In this document: positions 55,480-63,231 of the stretch, piece by piece
Layout of the letters: each line of letters starts with the position of its first letter
Position numbering within the stretch: position 1 is the stretch's first letter
DNA from: Chitinophagaceae bacterium DXS
GTDB taxonomy: Bacteria; Bacteroidota; Bacteroidia; Chitinophagales; Chitinophagaceae
Direction: 5' to 3'
Assembly: GCA_030345135.1 (NCBI GenBank)
Contig: CP128386.1
Span: forward strand, 3,063,677 to 3,127,676
DNA length: 64,000 nt
Made by a program: the position numbers and the translations under genes
The notes under the pieces: model-generated
What the model was told of the DNA's origin: nothing
Databases searched by the model: none
Seen by the model: only the letters and a program-made list of their open reading frames with translations

Positions 55480-56508
55480 TTATTGTTCGGCAAAACGTTT
55501 GTCAGTAACAAACGTTCTGTCATTTAATGTTTTAAGAAAAGCTATGATCTTCAATTTCTGGTCTGCCGTCAGGACGATGCCCTTTATACCATTCTTTTGC
55601 AGCAACGGATCAAGGTTTGGCGTTTGCTGAACATCATCACTGTAATGATCCAACACACCTTCAATCGTCAGCAATCTGCCGTCATGCATATATGGCGGTG
55701 TATAATCCAGGTTACGCAGGCTTGGCACTTTAAACGTGTATTTGTCCGCCGCGTTTAAAGTAACCGCGTACCTCCCTTCATCATTCACCATGCTAATACG
55801 AAGACCGTTGTTTCTGAACGATTGATCCGTAAACAAGGGTTCTTTGTGGCAGTCGCTGCATTCTTCTTTGAAAAGCATATATCCTTCCTGCTCTGCTGTT
55901 GTAAAGGAGGATTGATTCCTCATTACACTATCATACTTTGAATTGCTACTTACACACATTACCATGAACTGAGACAACGCTTTCAAAAACCTGGCGCTGT
56001 TTATTTCTTCTGTGCCAAATGCTTTTGTAAATAAACCGGGATACACACTACTGTTGCGTAAACGGCCAAGCACATTCTCTACACTGTCATCCATCTCTAC
56101 GTGATTTGTAATGGGAGCCACCGGTTGCAGGTCAAGATCAAATATGCCACCATCCCACATAAAGCTTTTGTTCCACGCAAGGTTCATGATCGGCGGACTA
56201 TTTCGTGTGCCGAGCCTGTCGAATATACCATGACTTACACTGTGGCCATGGTGTGTGAAGGCTGAAGTTTGGATATGGCAACTGCCACAGCTAATGGTGT
56301 TATTGGCAGACAACAACGGATCATAGAACAACTTTCTTCCCAGCTCGAAGCCTGCACTTGTAACCGGGTTTGTCGAAAAATGATAGACCGGATCAGGAAA
56401 ATCCGAAGGCTGTTGAAAGCCTGCAAAATACTCTGCAGCATCTTTATTACAGGCCAGCAGACCTGTAATAAAGACAAGAAGCAGTACAATATATTTTTTC
56501 CTGATCAT
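55480..56508 (-). CDS. Di-haem cytochrome c peroxidase family (MbnH/MauG-like)
   Basis: A 342-residue protein (start at 56508, MIRKKYIVLLLVFITGLLAC; an upstream start would overlap the MbnP-like gene). A lipobox ends TGLLAC. Two c-type haem sites are present: CGSCH (about residue 75) in NTISCGSCHIQTSAFTHHG, and CSDCH (about 220) in FKEECSDCHKEPLFT. The typical KVPSLRNLDYTPPYMHDGR and FLKTLND follow. Members include CCP, MauG and MbnH, which oxidise a substrate protein via a high-valent haem. It lies 4 bases after the MbnP-like gene, so the closest parallel is MbnH, which oxidises a Trp of MbnP to kynurenine for copper binding. Confidence 0.88.
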   Translation of the reverse strand: MIRKKYIVLLLVFITGLLACNKDAAEYFAGFQQPSDFPDPVYHFSTNPVTSAGFELGRKLFYDPLLSANNTISCGSCHIQTSAFTHHGHSVSHGIFDRLGTRNSPPIMNLAWNKSFMWDGGIFDLDLQPVAPITNHVEMDDSVENVLGRLRNSSVYPGLFTKAFGTEEINSARFLKALSQFMVMCVSSNSKYDSVMRNQSSFTTAEQEGYMLFKEECSDCHKEPLFTDQSFRNNGLRISMVNDEGRYAVTLNAADKYTFKVPSLRNLDYTPPYMHDGRLLTIEGVLDHYSDDVQQTPNLDPLLQKNGIKGIVLTADQKLKIIAFLKTLNDRTFVTDKRFAEQ

Positions 56509-56512
56509 GCAA

Positions 56513-57307
56513 CTAGTTTTCTGTATGATCGTGGCGGAACATTGCAGTGTAGTTGTTGGCAATTCCAACACTTGCGCCACTGAACATAACCATCGGAGTT
56601 GTTGCAATGCTTATATTGGTCGTGCCGGTAAACATTTTCAACACATCCACCATCAGGTGAATATTGGTCTCCTTTCCGCTTTTTACTTTTGGTGTGCCTC
56701 TGGCAGTTAAATCCAGTGTAATGGTCTTGATATTGTTGATGGTAGCTGAAGAGTATCCGCCAAAGCCACCTATGTGATAAGCAAACGTATTGCCCATTGA
56801 CGTAGATGCCGGTGAACTACCTTCCATTTTAAAGAAAATATAGCCGCTGTTCCAGCCCCAATACATGTCACCGCCATCGCTTGTTGGATCAAGCACGCCC
56901 GTGCGGCGGCTTATATCCATTGTACTTCTCAGGCTATCGACTCCTACAGTGAAAGTTAACGACTTGTATTCTCCTTCCGGCACGCGCAGTATTGGCTCAT
57001 GCGTTTCTTCGTTGCTTTCATCAATCAGAAAATAACAGCTATCCTGCGGTACTGTATACACAGAACCATCTGTATTGGTAAGCACAAAATTGCTCACATA
57101 ATATTTAAGCTTGGTAATAGTAAGCTTTTCACCTGATGCATTGGTATAAACACCCGTATTCAACTGAAGATCAGAAGAGCCGGCAATATTGTCAAACTCG
57201 ACAGACAATTCAGCTTTTTCAGATGCATTATACGGAGCAGTGTTTTCTTTTTTACAGGCAGTAAAGAACAGGCCGATCACAGCAGCCAGCGCAAATGTGT
57301 ATTTCAT
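56513..57307 (-). CDS. MbnP-family lipoprotein
   Basis: A 264-residue protein with a lipobox (LFFTAC, about Cys18). The mature part has the family features SVEFDNIAGSSDLQL, GEKLTITKLKYYVSNF, CYFLIDES, SLTFTVGVDSL and the MYWGWNSGYIFFKMEG segment, whose Trp residues match the conserved W-rich site in MbnP. A GGFGGYSSATINNIKTITLDL segment precedes the C-terminus. In MbnP, the partner MbnH converts a Trp to kynurenine to give a tight copper site. Here the MbnH-like gene follows directly, so the same chemistry is likely but not proven. Confidence 0.83.
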   Translation of the reverse strand: MKYTFALAAVIGLFFTACKKENTAPYNASEKAELSVEFDNIAGSSDLQLNTGVYTNASGEKLTITKLKYYVSNFVLTNTDGSVYTVPQDSCYFLIDESNEETHEPILRVPEGEYKSLTFTVGVDSLRSTMDISRRTGVLDPTSDGGDMYWGWNSGYIFFKMEGSSPASTSMGNTFAYHIGGFGGYSSATINNIKTITLDLTARGTPKVKSGKETNIHLMVDVLKMFTGTTNISIATTPMVMFSGASVGIANNYTAMFRHDHTEN

Positions 57308-57422
57308 GTTAGATCAGTATTAGTGTGTTTTTGGGGTATGTACATGAACGATAGCATGCGGGCATGCGTGTACCGAAACATTTCTGTTATGTTATTTGGA
57401 CGTAACGCACGTATGAACGTGC

Positions 57423-57488
57423 GTAGAGACGTTGCATTGTGTAGAGACGTTGCAATGCGTAGAGACGTTGCAATGCAACGTCTCTACG
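57423..57488. repeat. GTAGAGACGTTGCA tandem and palindrome
   Basis: The word GTAGAGACGTTGCA occurs three times at an 18-base period, and the last copy (57458-57472) faces its exact reverse complement TGCAACGTCTCTACG (57474-57488) with one base between. This gives a perfect 15-bp palindrome arm. Similar elements are known in other bacteria. It lies in the 193-base gap between two genes of the same operon. Confidence 0.85.
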
Positions 57489-57500
57489 TTCCGTGGGAAA

Positions 57501-57875
57501 TTAAACACATGGCGGATGAAAAAACGCACGCGGCATGTTGCAAACCCGGGTATCGTTTATTGCGTTATAAACGATCCTGGTTTTATGTATATGTATAATG
57601 GGAATTCCCGAAAAGAATGATTTTGAAGAAATGATCTGTTCCGGGGCAGATGATCTGTGATCTGAGTTTTGTGAATCTTTGCTTTCTTCCTGTTTAAGCT
57701 TTTTCACCATCTGGCATTGACCATTACAATGCAATTCGGGCCTGGCTTTGTTTTCACAATTAACAGCAAAAGATTCAGTATTCACGTAGTAATCATAAAC
57801 AATAAACGCCTTGTTATATGTCTGAACCATTACGGTCAGCAATATTACAAATGCGACTATTTGTTTGGTGATCAA
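57501..57875 (-). CDS. Small membrane-anchored protein with CNGQC motif
   Basis: About 124 residues if started at the TTG at 57875 (ITKQIVAFVILLTVMVQTYN); an upstream TTG at 57914 gives 137. One N-terminal hydrophobic helix is followed by KAFIVYDYYVNTESFAVNC, ENKARPELHCNGQCQMVKKL and a Lys/Glu/Ser-rich linker, ending in PRAFFHPPCV. The C(x)nCxGxC cysteines and the final HPP are recurrent in Bacteroidota proteins encoded beside metal-related TonB or copper genes. A metal-binding or chaperone role is inferred. It is the first gene of the MbnP/MbnH-type operon. Confidence 0.65.
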   Translation of the reverse strand: MITKQIVAFVILLTVMVQTYNKAFIVYDYYVNTESFAVNCENKARPELHCNGQCQMVKKLKQEESKDSQNSDHRSSAPEQIISSKSFFSGIPIIHIHKTRIVYNAINDTRVCNMPRAFFHPPCV

Positions 57876-57899
57876 GTTGGTGAATTTTCTGCAAAAGTA

Positions 57900-58021
57900 A
57901 CATCGAAAAGTCAAAAGTCAAAAGTAAAAATTCAAAAGGGTTGACATGCACTTAACGTGCGAGTGAACACATTTAGCCGGGCAACACTCCTTTTTTACTT
58001 TTGACTTTTGAATTTTGAACT
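57900..58021. repeat. AAGTCAAAATTCAAAAG arms
   Basis: AAAAGTCAAAAGTCAAAAG and AAAAATTCAAAAGG (about 57906-57940) face TTTTTTACTTTTGACTTTTG and AATTTTGAAC (about 57990-58021). The loop includes GCACTTAACGTGC. Equivalent arms lie at 26126-26290 and 62930-63050. It separates the ceramidase-like gene's end from the copper operon's start. Confidence 0.65.
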
Positions 58022-58023
58022 TG

Positions 58024-59367
58024 CTACTTCCCGGGAGGAACCGCAATCACCTCCCACCTGTTTCCTGCTTTAAAACCTGTAGGCCCCGGCTTGTCACGCA
58101 TTATTCCGCTGAGCTTGTAATAGTTTTCCAATTGACGTATTATGATCGCTTCTCCTGCCCCGGTCTGAATTAAGTTGTCACCCTGATCAGCTCCATAACC
58201 ACCCAATGCGGCAGATCTTATATCAGCTATATATCCCGGCCATTTACCGCCGCTCCATGTGTAACCAAACAGGAAAGGCTTTACGCCGGCGAGCCGCATC
58301 TTATCTTTCCATTCAAGTTGCAACTGCACAAACAATTCACCCGGACAGGCTGCAATTACAACGTCCTTATTAATAATAATCGTGGAAATATTCACATTAA
58401 CATTCAGCGATTTATTAAACCGGCCTGTGAATACAAGCGAATCTATTTTCAAACCGATTGAACCGCTGTTTTCTGAAGCAACCAGAGACCTGGCTAATTT
58501 AATTGTTTGAAAAGCCAGCAATTCGCCTGTCCGTTCCATTGGTCGATAATCCGTTTTAAAAGGATCATCCGGCCCTGTTCTTCTTGAACTGATCTGCAAT
58601 GACTCAATATTGCCTCCTGCTCCCTGGATAAACAGGCAGGTTAAATTATTACCGAAAGCCTCTTCCACTTTTCGTGAAGCGACACCCGGATAATCTGCCG
58701 AGATCGCATAGTTAAAACAAACAATGTCTGCATGACAAGCATAATTCATCATGATCGCACGAGGCGCTCCATTCATGTCTTCAATCTTGATTACACCAAC
58801 TTCCGGGTCTACGGGACCAAAGGGAATCCTTTCCGGGTTTTCTGAAGTGTATACACTATCGCCAAACCATGATTCACGTGCATGTCCATCCTCCCGTTGA
58901 ATAAGCCTGTTAAAACCGAGTTGAGGGAAACTTTTATGGCCTGCTGCAATTTTTGCCGGAAACTTACGGGCGACGGCTTGTCCTACAGCGTCTATAATCT
59001 TGTCTTCATAAAATGATACAAACTCGTTACCCTGAAATGTCCACTTACCTCCGGGCTGTGGTTCGGAATGGGTATGAGATGCACTGAGCATTAGTTGAGT
59101 TATGCCATACTTCTCCTTACATGCTTTAACAATGCGCTCGCTGGTAATGATGGCCAGATCAACCGCAACAAAGGCAAGCCGCACGCCGTTACCTTCCAGA
59201 ACAAGTACTCTTGCGTAAATCGAATCATGTATTGGAAGAGATGTGGAAGGTGTAATATTGACTTTTGCGGTACCAGCCATTATTGTATTTTCTTCGGCCA
59301 GGACATATTGGGGCCAATAACATAACATCAGGATAATTAAAGTAAAAACAGAAGTCAATCGTTGCAT
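58024..59367 (-). CDS. Neutral/alkaline ceramidase N-domain-like hydrolase
   Basis: A 447-residue protein with a signal peptide (about 1-24). It has the neutral/alkaline ceramidase N-terminal domain: MAGTAKVNITPS, SARVLVLEG-like YARVLVLEGNGVRLAFVAVD, the Zn-binding LSASHTHSEPQPGG, ACHADIVCFN, and QGAGGNIESLQIS. The C-terminal part with TWSGGKWPGYIADIRSAALG is shorter than in full ceramidases (about 650 residues), so the C-terminal domain seems absent, as in many Bacteroidota members. It likely cleaves an amide bond; lipid or glycan substrate unknown. It lies 33 bases after the GH71/99-like gene, in one operon. Confidence 0.85.
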   Translation of the reverse strand: MQRLTSVFTLIILMLCYWPQYVLAEENTIMAGTAKVNITPSTSLPIHDSIYARVLVLEGNGVRLAFVAVDLAIITSERIVKACKEKYGITQLMLSASHTHSEPQPGGKWTFQGNEFVSFYEDKIIDAVGQAVARKFPAKIAAGHKSFPQLGFNRLIQREDGHARESWFGDSVYTSENPERIPFGPVDPEVGVIKIEDMNGAPRAIMMNYACHADIVCFNYAISADYPGVASRKVEEAFGNNLTCLFIQGAGGNIESLQISSRRTGPDDPFKTDYRPMERTGELLAFQTIKLARSLVASENSGSIGLKIDSLVFTGRFNKSLNVNVNISTIIINKDVVIAACPGELFVQLQLEWKDKMRLAGVKPFLFGYTWSGGKWPGYIADIRSAALGGYGADQGDNLIQTGAGEAIIIRQLENYYKLSGIMRDKPGPTGFKAGNRWEVIAVPPGK

Positions 59368-59400
59368 ATTGTCTTTTTATTAGAGATGATAAGATGGCTT

Positions 59401-60678
59401 TTACTGATGGGTACTTTTATTCCGCGTCATTTGCGGTAAAGCAGCACTCAGTGGTATTTCTTTGCGAAGCATTTTACCAGCCGTTCCGGCGAGATACAGA
59501 TAATAGTCACCAGGGACATCTTCCTCGAAGTGCACAAAATTGCTTTCACCTACAGGCGGGTTTTTACTGACCTTAAAGATGGCAGTACCTTCATCTATTT
59601 CGTCAAACATTGCTATGTAAAGCATTTCTGCTCCATTCTTAAGGGCTCCATTCACCTGTTTCCAGAAAAAATTACCACGGTTTCTTGGAATCTGATTTTG
59701 CGGCGATGGATTGTACATATTGTGCCAGCTAAATCCCGGATACAAAGTCGGCACATAGTCAAGATGATTGGTTTTGCACCAGGTAATATCGTCTTTTATC
59801 AGTTGCTCAAACGATGGGTAAGATGTTTCATTAAATCTGCCGACAAACCACGGATGAATAATATCGGCCTTGCGGAGTACATCATGGAGATGCGAATCCT
59901 TTTCTGTATCATTCCCAAATGTTCTCCAATAAGTTGGTACACCCAGCATAACCGCACATCCTCCGTATACCGGATCGTTCCTGAAAAAATCCAGCAGTTT
60001 ATCTACAGCAGCCAGACCATAGCGCCTTCCATCAGAAAAACCAACACCCCATATAACGACCAGCGGCTTGCTGTTGTGATACAGGTACGTTTGCTGAGTA
60101 CCGCGGTTGGTTAACTTCAAACTGTCCACCAGGAATTTCCAATCCCGGATCAACACAGTATAATCGCTATCATGCATTCCCGACAAATCGTACATTACAG
60201 CGATAGCTCTGTTATATTTTTCAGATGCATTCAACGCATTCTTTAAAACAGTATTGTTGTGGTTTAATCCTGCCGGCCGTTTTATATCCTGCACAAAGCG
60301 CTGCATAAAAACACCATCGATACCATATTCCTTCATCCATTTAAAATGCAGGTCGACTGTTGTGGCATCATAGGAACTAAACAGGTAAGCCGGCTTTCCA
60401 TCAGGCAATTTGAATGTTGTTTCGTACGTCTTGCTGTACTCACTCACATCAGGCCATAAATCAATTTTACAATTACCCGGCGCAAACCCGCCCCTGGCAA
60501 CATAATGATTCCATCCTCTTCCGGCGCCATCCTGCGGCGCATTAAACCATCCCTGGTAACCGGCCATCACCAAACCTTTGTAACTCATAAATTGTGAAGC
60601 AGCACTATGTTTTGTCTGCGACCATCCACTTAACCCAAGCGTCGCTAAATAAAGAATAAACAAACAGATCTTTTTCAT
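59401..60678 (-). CDS. Glycoside hydrolase family 71/99-like protein (paralogue)
   Basis: About 425 residues from the ATG at 60678 (MKKICLFILYLATLGLSGWSQ, a signal peptide). It has the same motifs as the 20090 paralogue: GLVMAGYQGWF, DLHFKWMKEYGIDGVFMQRF, AIAVMYDLSGM, KPLVVIWGVGF, LYPGFSWHNM and MFDEIDEGTAIFK, with Glu residues in the same ExxE spacing. Differences are scattered, so the copies are old. It is followed 33 bases later by the ceramidase-like gene. Substrate unproven; an alpha-mannan or related glycan is plausible. Confidence 0.85.
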   Translation of the reverse strand: MKKICLFILYLATLGLSGWSQTKHSAASQFMSYKGLVMAGYQGWFNAPQDGAGRGWNHYVARGGFAPGNCKIDLWPDVSEYSKTYETTFKLPDGKPAYLFSSYDATTVDLHFKWMKEYGIDGVFMQRFVQDIKRPAGLNHNNTVLKNALNASEKYNRAIAVMYDLSGMHDSDYTVLIRDWKFLVDSLKLTNRGTQQTYLYHNSKPLVVIWGVGFSDGRRYGLAAVDKLLDFFRNDPVYGGCAVMLGVPTYWRTFGNDTEKDSHLHDVLRKADIIHPWFVGRFNETSYPSFEQLIKDDITWCKTNHLDYVPTLYPGFSWHNMYNPSPQNQIPRNRGNFFWKQVNGALKNGAEMLYIAMFDEIDEGTAIFKVSKNPPVGESNFVHFEEDVPGDYYLYLAGTAGKMLRKEIPLSAALPQMTRNKSTHQ

Positions 60679-60703
60679 GTGGCGTTTTAATATTATGCAA
60701 AAC

Positions 60704-60744
60704 AAATAACGTGTGGTTAATAAGAGGATTAATTAATTGGTTAA
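60704..60744 (-). promoter_or_regulatory. TTAAC-box motif upstream of the second GH71/99-like gene
   Basis: On the minus strand TTAACC, TTAATTAAT, TTATTAACC and CGTTATT at offsets of about 0, 8, 21 and 34, ending about 26 bases before the start at 60678. Similar in order and spacing to the motifs at 19955 and 29121 (plus strand). Confidence 0.4.
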
Positions 60745-60760
60745 CGGGGAAAAAAGACAG

Positions 60761-60840
60761 GAAGATAGTAAGACCTTAAGACGTGTAAGACCGTAAGACG
60801 TGTAAGATAGTAAGACAGTAAGATGGTAAGGCTGTTAAGA
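60761..60840. repeat. GTAAGACNGT-type short tandem repeat
   Basis: About eight degenerate 8-9-base units (GTAAGAT, GTAAGAC, GTAAGACCGT and similar). Low-complexity, intergenic. The rest of 60706-60969 is AT-rich and holds an AATCCNCTAATCCC-type repeat (about 60880-60912) also found near 61826-61880. No gene was recognised. Confidence 0.55.
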
Positions 60841-60969
60841 TAATCAGAAGAATAACAAAGAAGAGTAAAATAAATCCCGCTAATCCACTAATCCCAAAAA
60901 TCCCGGTCAAGACAAACCCCAGTCCTTAAGCTTTCTTTAATCCATTTTTTTCTAAATCGTTTTCACTTA

Positions 60970-61557
60970 TTGGATATTTCATCTATATTTATAATTGTAA
61001 CCGATTGCATTATTAGCCAATTTACTACTTATACCGACGCTAGCCTTTGGGAATTAATTACTTATGATTCTGTTGAAGCCTTTGATGCGCTATATGAAAG
61101 GTATTGGCAAAAATTATACTCCACAGCCATAAAAAGGCTGAAAAATGAGCAGGCCGCAGAGGAAATTGTGCAGGATACTTTCATCATTTTATGGCAGAAA
61201 AGAAAGTTGCTCAAAATTGATTGCGTGGGCAAATATCTTACCGGTATAACTAAATATGCAGTCTTTCATTATTGCGCAAAACAAAGCAAAATGAGTATAA
61301 GGCTTAAAGCAGTACCATTTTCACCGGTCGACAAAGACCTTGAAGAATGTATCTATCGCAAACAACTGCTTCAATTTATTGAAGAATGCTCCAACGAATT
61401 ACCGGAAAAGTGCCGCATGGTATTTAAGCTAAACAAACAAATGGGTTATACCGTAAATCAAACTGCCACTGAACTACAGATATCACCCAAAACTGTAGAA
61501 GCACATATTACCCGCGCACTGAAGCATTTGAAGCTTAAGCTGGGAAGCCTGTTGTGA
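60970..61557 (+). CDS. ECF sigma factor (FecI-like)
   Basis: A 195-residue sigma-70 factor. Region 2 shows AFDALYERYWQKLYSTAIKRL and ERIVQDTF-like EEIVQDTFIILWQKR; region 4 shows EECSNELPEKCRMVFKLNKQ and SPKTVEAHITRALKHLKLKL. The only in-frame start before region 2 is a TTG at 60970, and the first codons are AT-rich and unusual, so the true start is uncertain and may be TTG or a further-downstream non-ATG codon. It is followed by FecR (61949) and STN-SusC (63232). Confidence 0.88.
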   Translation: MDISSIFIIVTDCIISQFTTYTDASLWELITYDSVEAFDALYERYWQKLYSTAIKRLKNEQAAEEIVQDTFIILWQKRKLLKIDCVGKYLTGITKYAVFHYCAKQSKMSIRLKAVPFSPVDKDLEECIYRKQLLQFIEECSNELPEKCRMVFKLNKQMGYTVNQTATELQISPKTVEAHITRALKHLKLKLGSLL

Positions 61558-61560
61558 AGA

Positions 61561-61796
61561 AGTGAATAGTGAATGGTCAATAGTGAAAGGTGCAGGCAGA
61601 CAAACTGTTGGATATAACGCGTTTTGATCATTTCATACTTCCTTAGACAAATCACAGCCGTTAACCTATACTAATCTTTTGTAAAGAGGTGAACAGTGAA
61701 TAGTCAATAGTCAAAGATGCAGGCAGGTAGACTATTTGATACTTGCACATTTTAATCATTTCATATTCTCCTACATAAATACTACTCCGTTAATCT
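61561..61796. repeat. Diverged ~130-bp tandem duplication
   Basis: Two units, about 61561-61672 and 61691-61796. Both run GTGAATAGT...CAATAGT...GATGCAGGCAG or GGTGCAGGCAG, then TTTTGATCATTTCATACTTC or TTTTAATCATTTCATATTCT, then CCGTTAA. They are clearly related but diverged. The rest of 61558-61948 shows nothing else recognised. Confidence 0.6.
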
Positions 61797-61948
61797 GTTT
61801 AAAAATCGATTTCGAGCGTTGCAAATCCAATAATCCAACGAATCCTTAAAATCCTGGTCAAAATCCTGGTCAAAAATCTTTATCCAAATTATAGGGGGTA
61901 TTCTCTTTTTTCTACTCTAATACATACCCATGATAACAAATTATACAA

Positions 61949-62944
61949 ATGCTTAGTCGCCATATAAAAAAAATCGCTAAGAAGTATATAGCAGGAAAAG
62001 CATCAAGGCAGGAGATCGATATCCTTTTTCGATGGTATGATAAAGCAGATCAGGAAGAAGAGACCCGTGCAACAGAGAATGATCCTTTATCGCAGGATTT
62101 AAAGGAACGAATGAGCGGAAAGATCCACGCGGCGATTGATCATCCACCACAACAATCCGTAGCAATTAAAGGTAACCGAAGTAGAAAATACTTAATGGCT
62201 GCTGCATTGTTAGGAGCCGTTGTTGCGGGCACATGGTTTTGGTTTCATGAGCATAACGGCAAGGCGGGATCCGTTAATAAGTTATGTAAATATAGTGTGC
62301 CAAAAAAACAGCGGAGCAGGATAATATTGCCGGATAGCTCGGTAGTGTGGCTTAATTCAGATAGTTATATTCAATATAACGAGAATGAAAAAAGCAATAC
62401 ACGTGAAGTAGTTTTAAAAGGAGAAGCTTTTTTTGACGTAAGGCACAATCCTTCAAAACCCTTTGCTGTTATTGCAAACGGAACTGTGACAAAAGTTTTG
62501 GGAACAGCCTTTAACATTAAGGCGTACGATGATAACAAAAACGTACAAGTGACAGTAACCAGGGGGAAAGTGCAGGTGCAGAAGCAGGGCAAAACGCTGG
62601 CTGTTCTTACGCCAAATGAACAAATAACGGTGCAGACAGAAACAGGCGTTGCCACACTACAATTGGTAAAGACAGATGCATTTACATCCTGGGCAAAAGG
62701 CGCCATTGAATTCAATAACGACACATTTGAAGAGATTGCGTCTATTTTAAACAGGCGCTTTAATGTGCCTATTGTTTTTGCATCGGAGAAACTAAAGGCC
62801 TGCCGGTTTATAGCCGGTTTTGACGAAGGTGTGCCGGTCGAAAAAATAATTACGTTGTTGTGCAAAACGAATAGTAACACATACTGGAGCTATAGTGAAG
62901 ACGGAAAAACGATTATTATAGGAGAAGTCAACATTCAAAAGTAA
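61949..62944 (+). CDS. FecR-family anti-sigma factor
   Basis: A 331-residue protein with an N-terminal cytoplasmic anti-sigma domain (about 1-80: KIAKKYIAGKASRQEIDILFRWYDKAD), a transmembrane helix at about 86-105 (YLMAAALLGAVVAGTWFWF), a FecR domain (about 125-220: RIILPDSSVVWLNSDSYIQY, GEAFFDVRHNPSKPFAVIAN, VTKVLGTAFNIKAYDDN) and a DUF4974-like region (about 255-331: FNNDTFEEIASILNRRFNVPI). It should regulate the ECF sigma factor encoded upstream and respond to the STN-type SusC downstream. Confidence 0.95.
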   Translation: MLSRHIKKIAKKYIAGKASRQEIDILFRWYDKADQEEETRATENDPLSQDLKERMSGKIHAAIDHPPQQSVAIKGNRSRKYLMAAALLGAVVAGTWFWFHEHNGKAGSVNKLCKYSVPKKQRSRIILPDSSVVWLNSDSYIQYNENEKSNTREVVLKGEAFFDVRHNPSKPFAVIANGTVTKVLGTAFNIKAYDDNKNVQVTVTRGKVQVQKQGKTLAVLTPNEQITVQTETGVATLQLVKTDAFTSWAKGAIEFNNDTFEEIASILNRRFNVPIVFASEKLKACRFIAGFDEGVPVEKIITLLCKTNSNTYWSYSEDGKTIIIGEVNIQK

Positions 62945-63112
62945 AAATTAAAAAAGCTGTTGATTCTCCAAATTACCAATTAACAGATAACCTCATAGTA
63001 AGGCAACTCATTTTTTGACTTTTGAATTTTGAATTTTGACGTTTGAATTAATGTAATCAAACAATTGCTTATGCCATACACAGAACCGCCATTTAATAAC
63101 AGCACATAAAAA

Positions 63113-63137
63113 ATCCTTCCCCCGGAAGGGGAAGGAT
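63113..63137 (+). promoter_or_regulatory. Stem-loop between fecR and susC
   Basis: ATCCTTCCCC pairs exactly with GGGGAAGGAT over CGGAA, preceded by ACATAAAAA, with no T-run after it. The preceding region (62930-63050) carries the TCAAAATTCAAAAG-type arms. Same position and features as 52317-52340. Confidence 0.6.
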
Positions 63138-63231
63138 ATGTTTGTTCCCACTGCATGATGAGTCGCCAAACCTGCAAGCAGAAAGGGAACTGCTTTGTAC
63201 ATTATTACCTAATACAAAACTTATTAAAGGT

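Noticed and set aside
54274-61008. A 15-base identical word (ATTGTAACCGATTGC) at 54274-54288 and 60994-61008, near both sigma genes
   Set aside because: Several 15-base matches are expected by chance in 64 kb, and the two copies have opposite orientation relative to the sigma genes.
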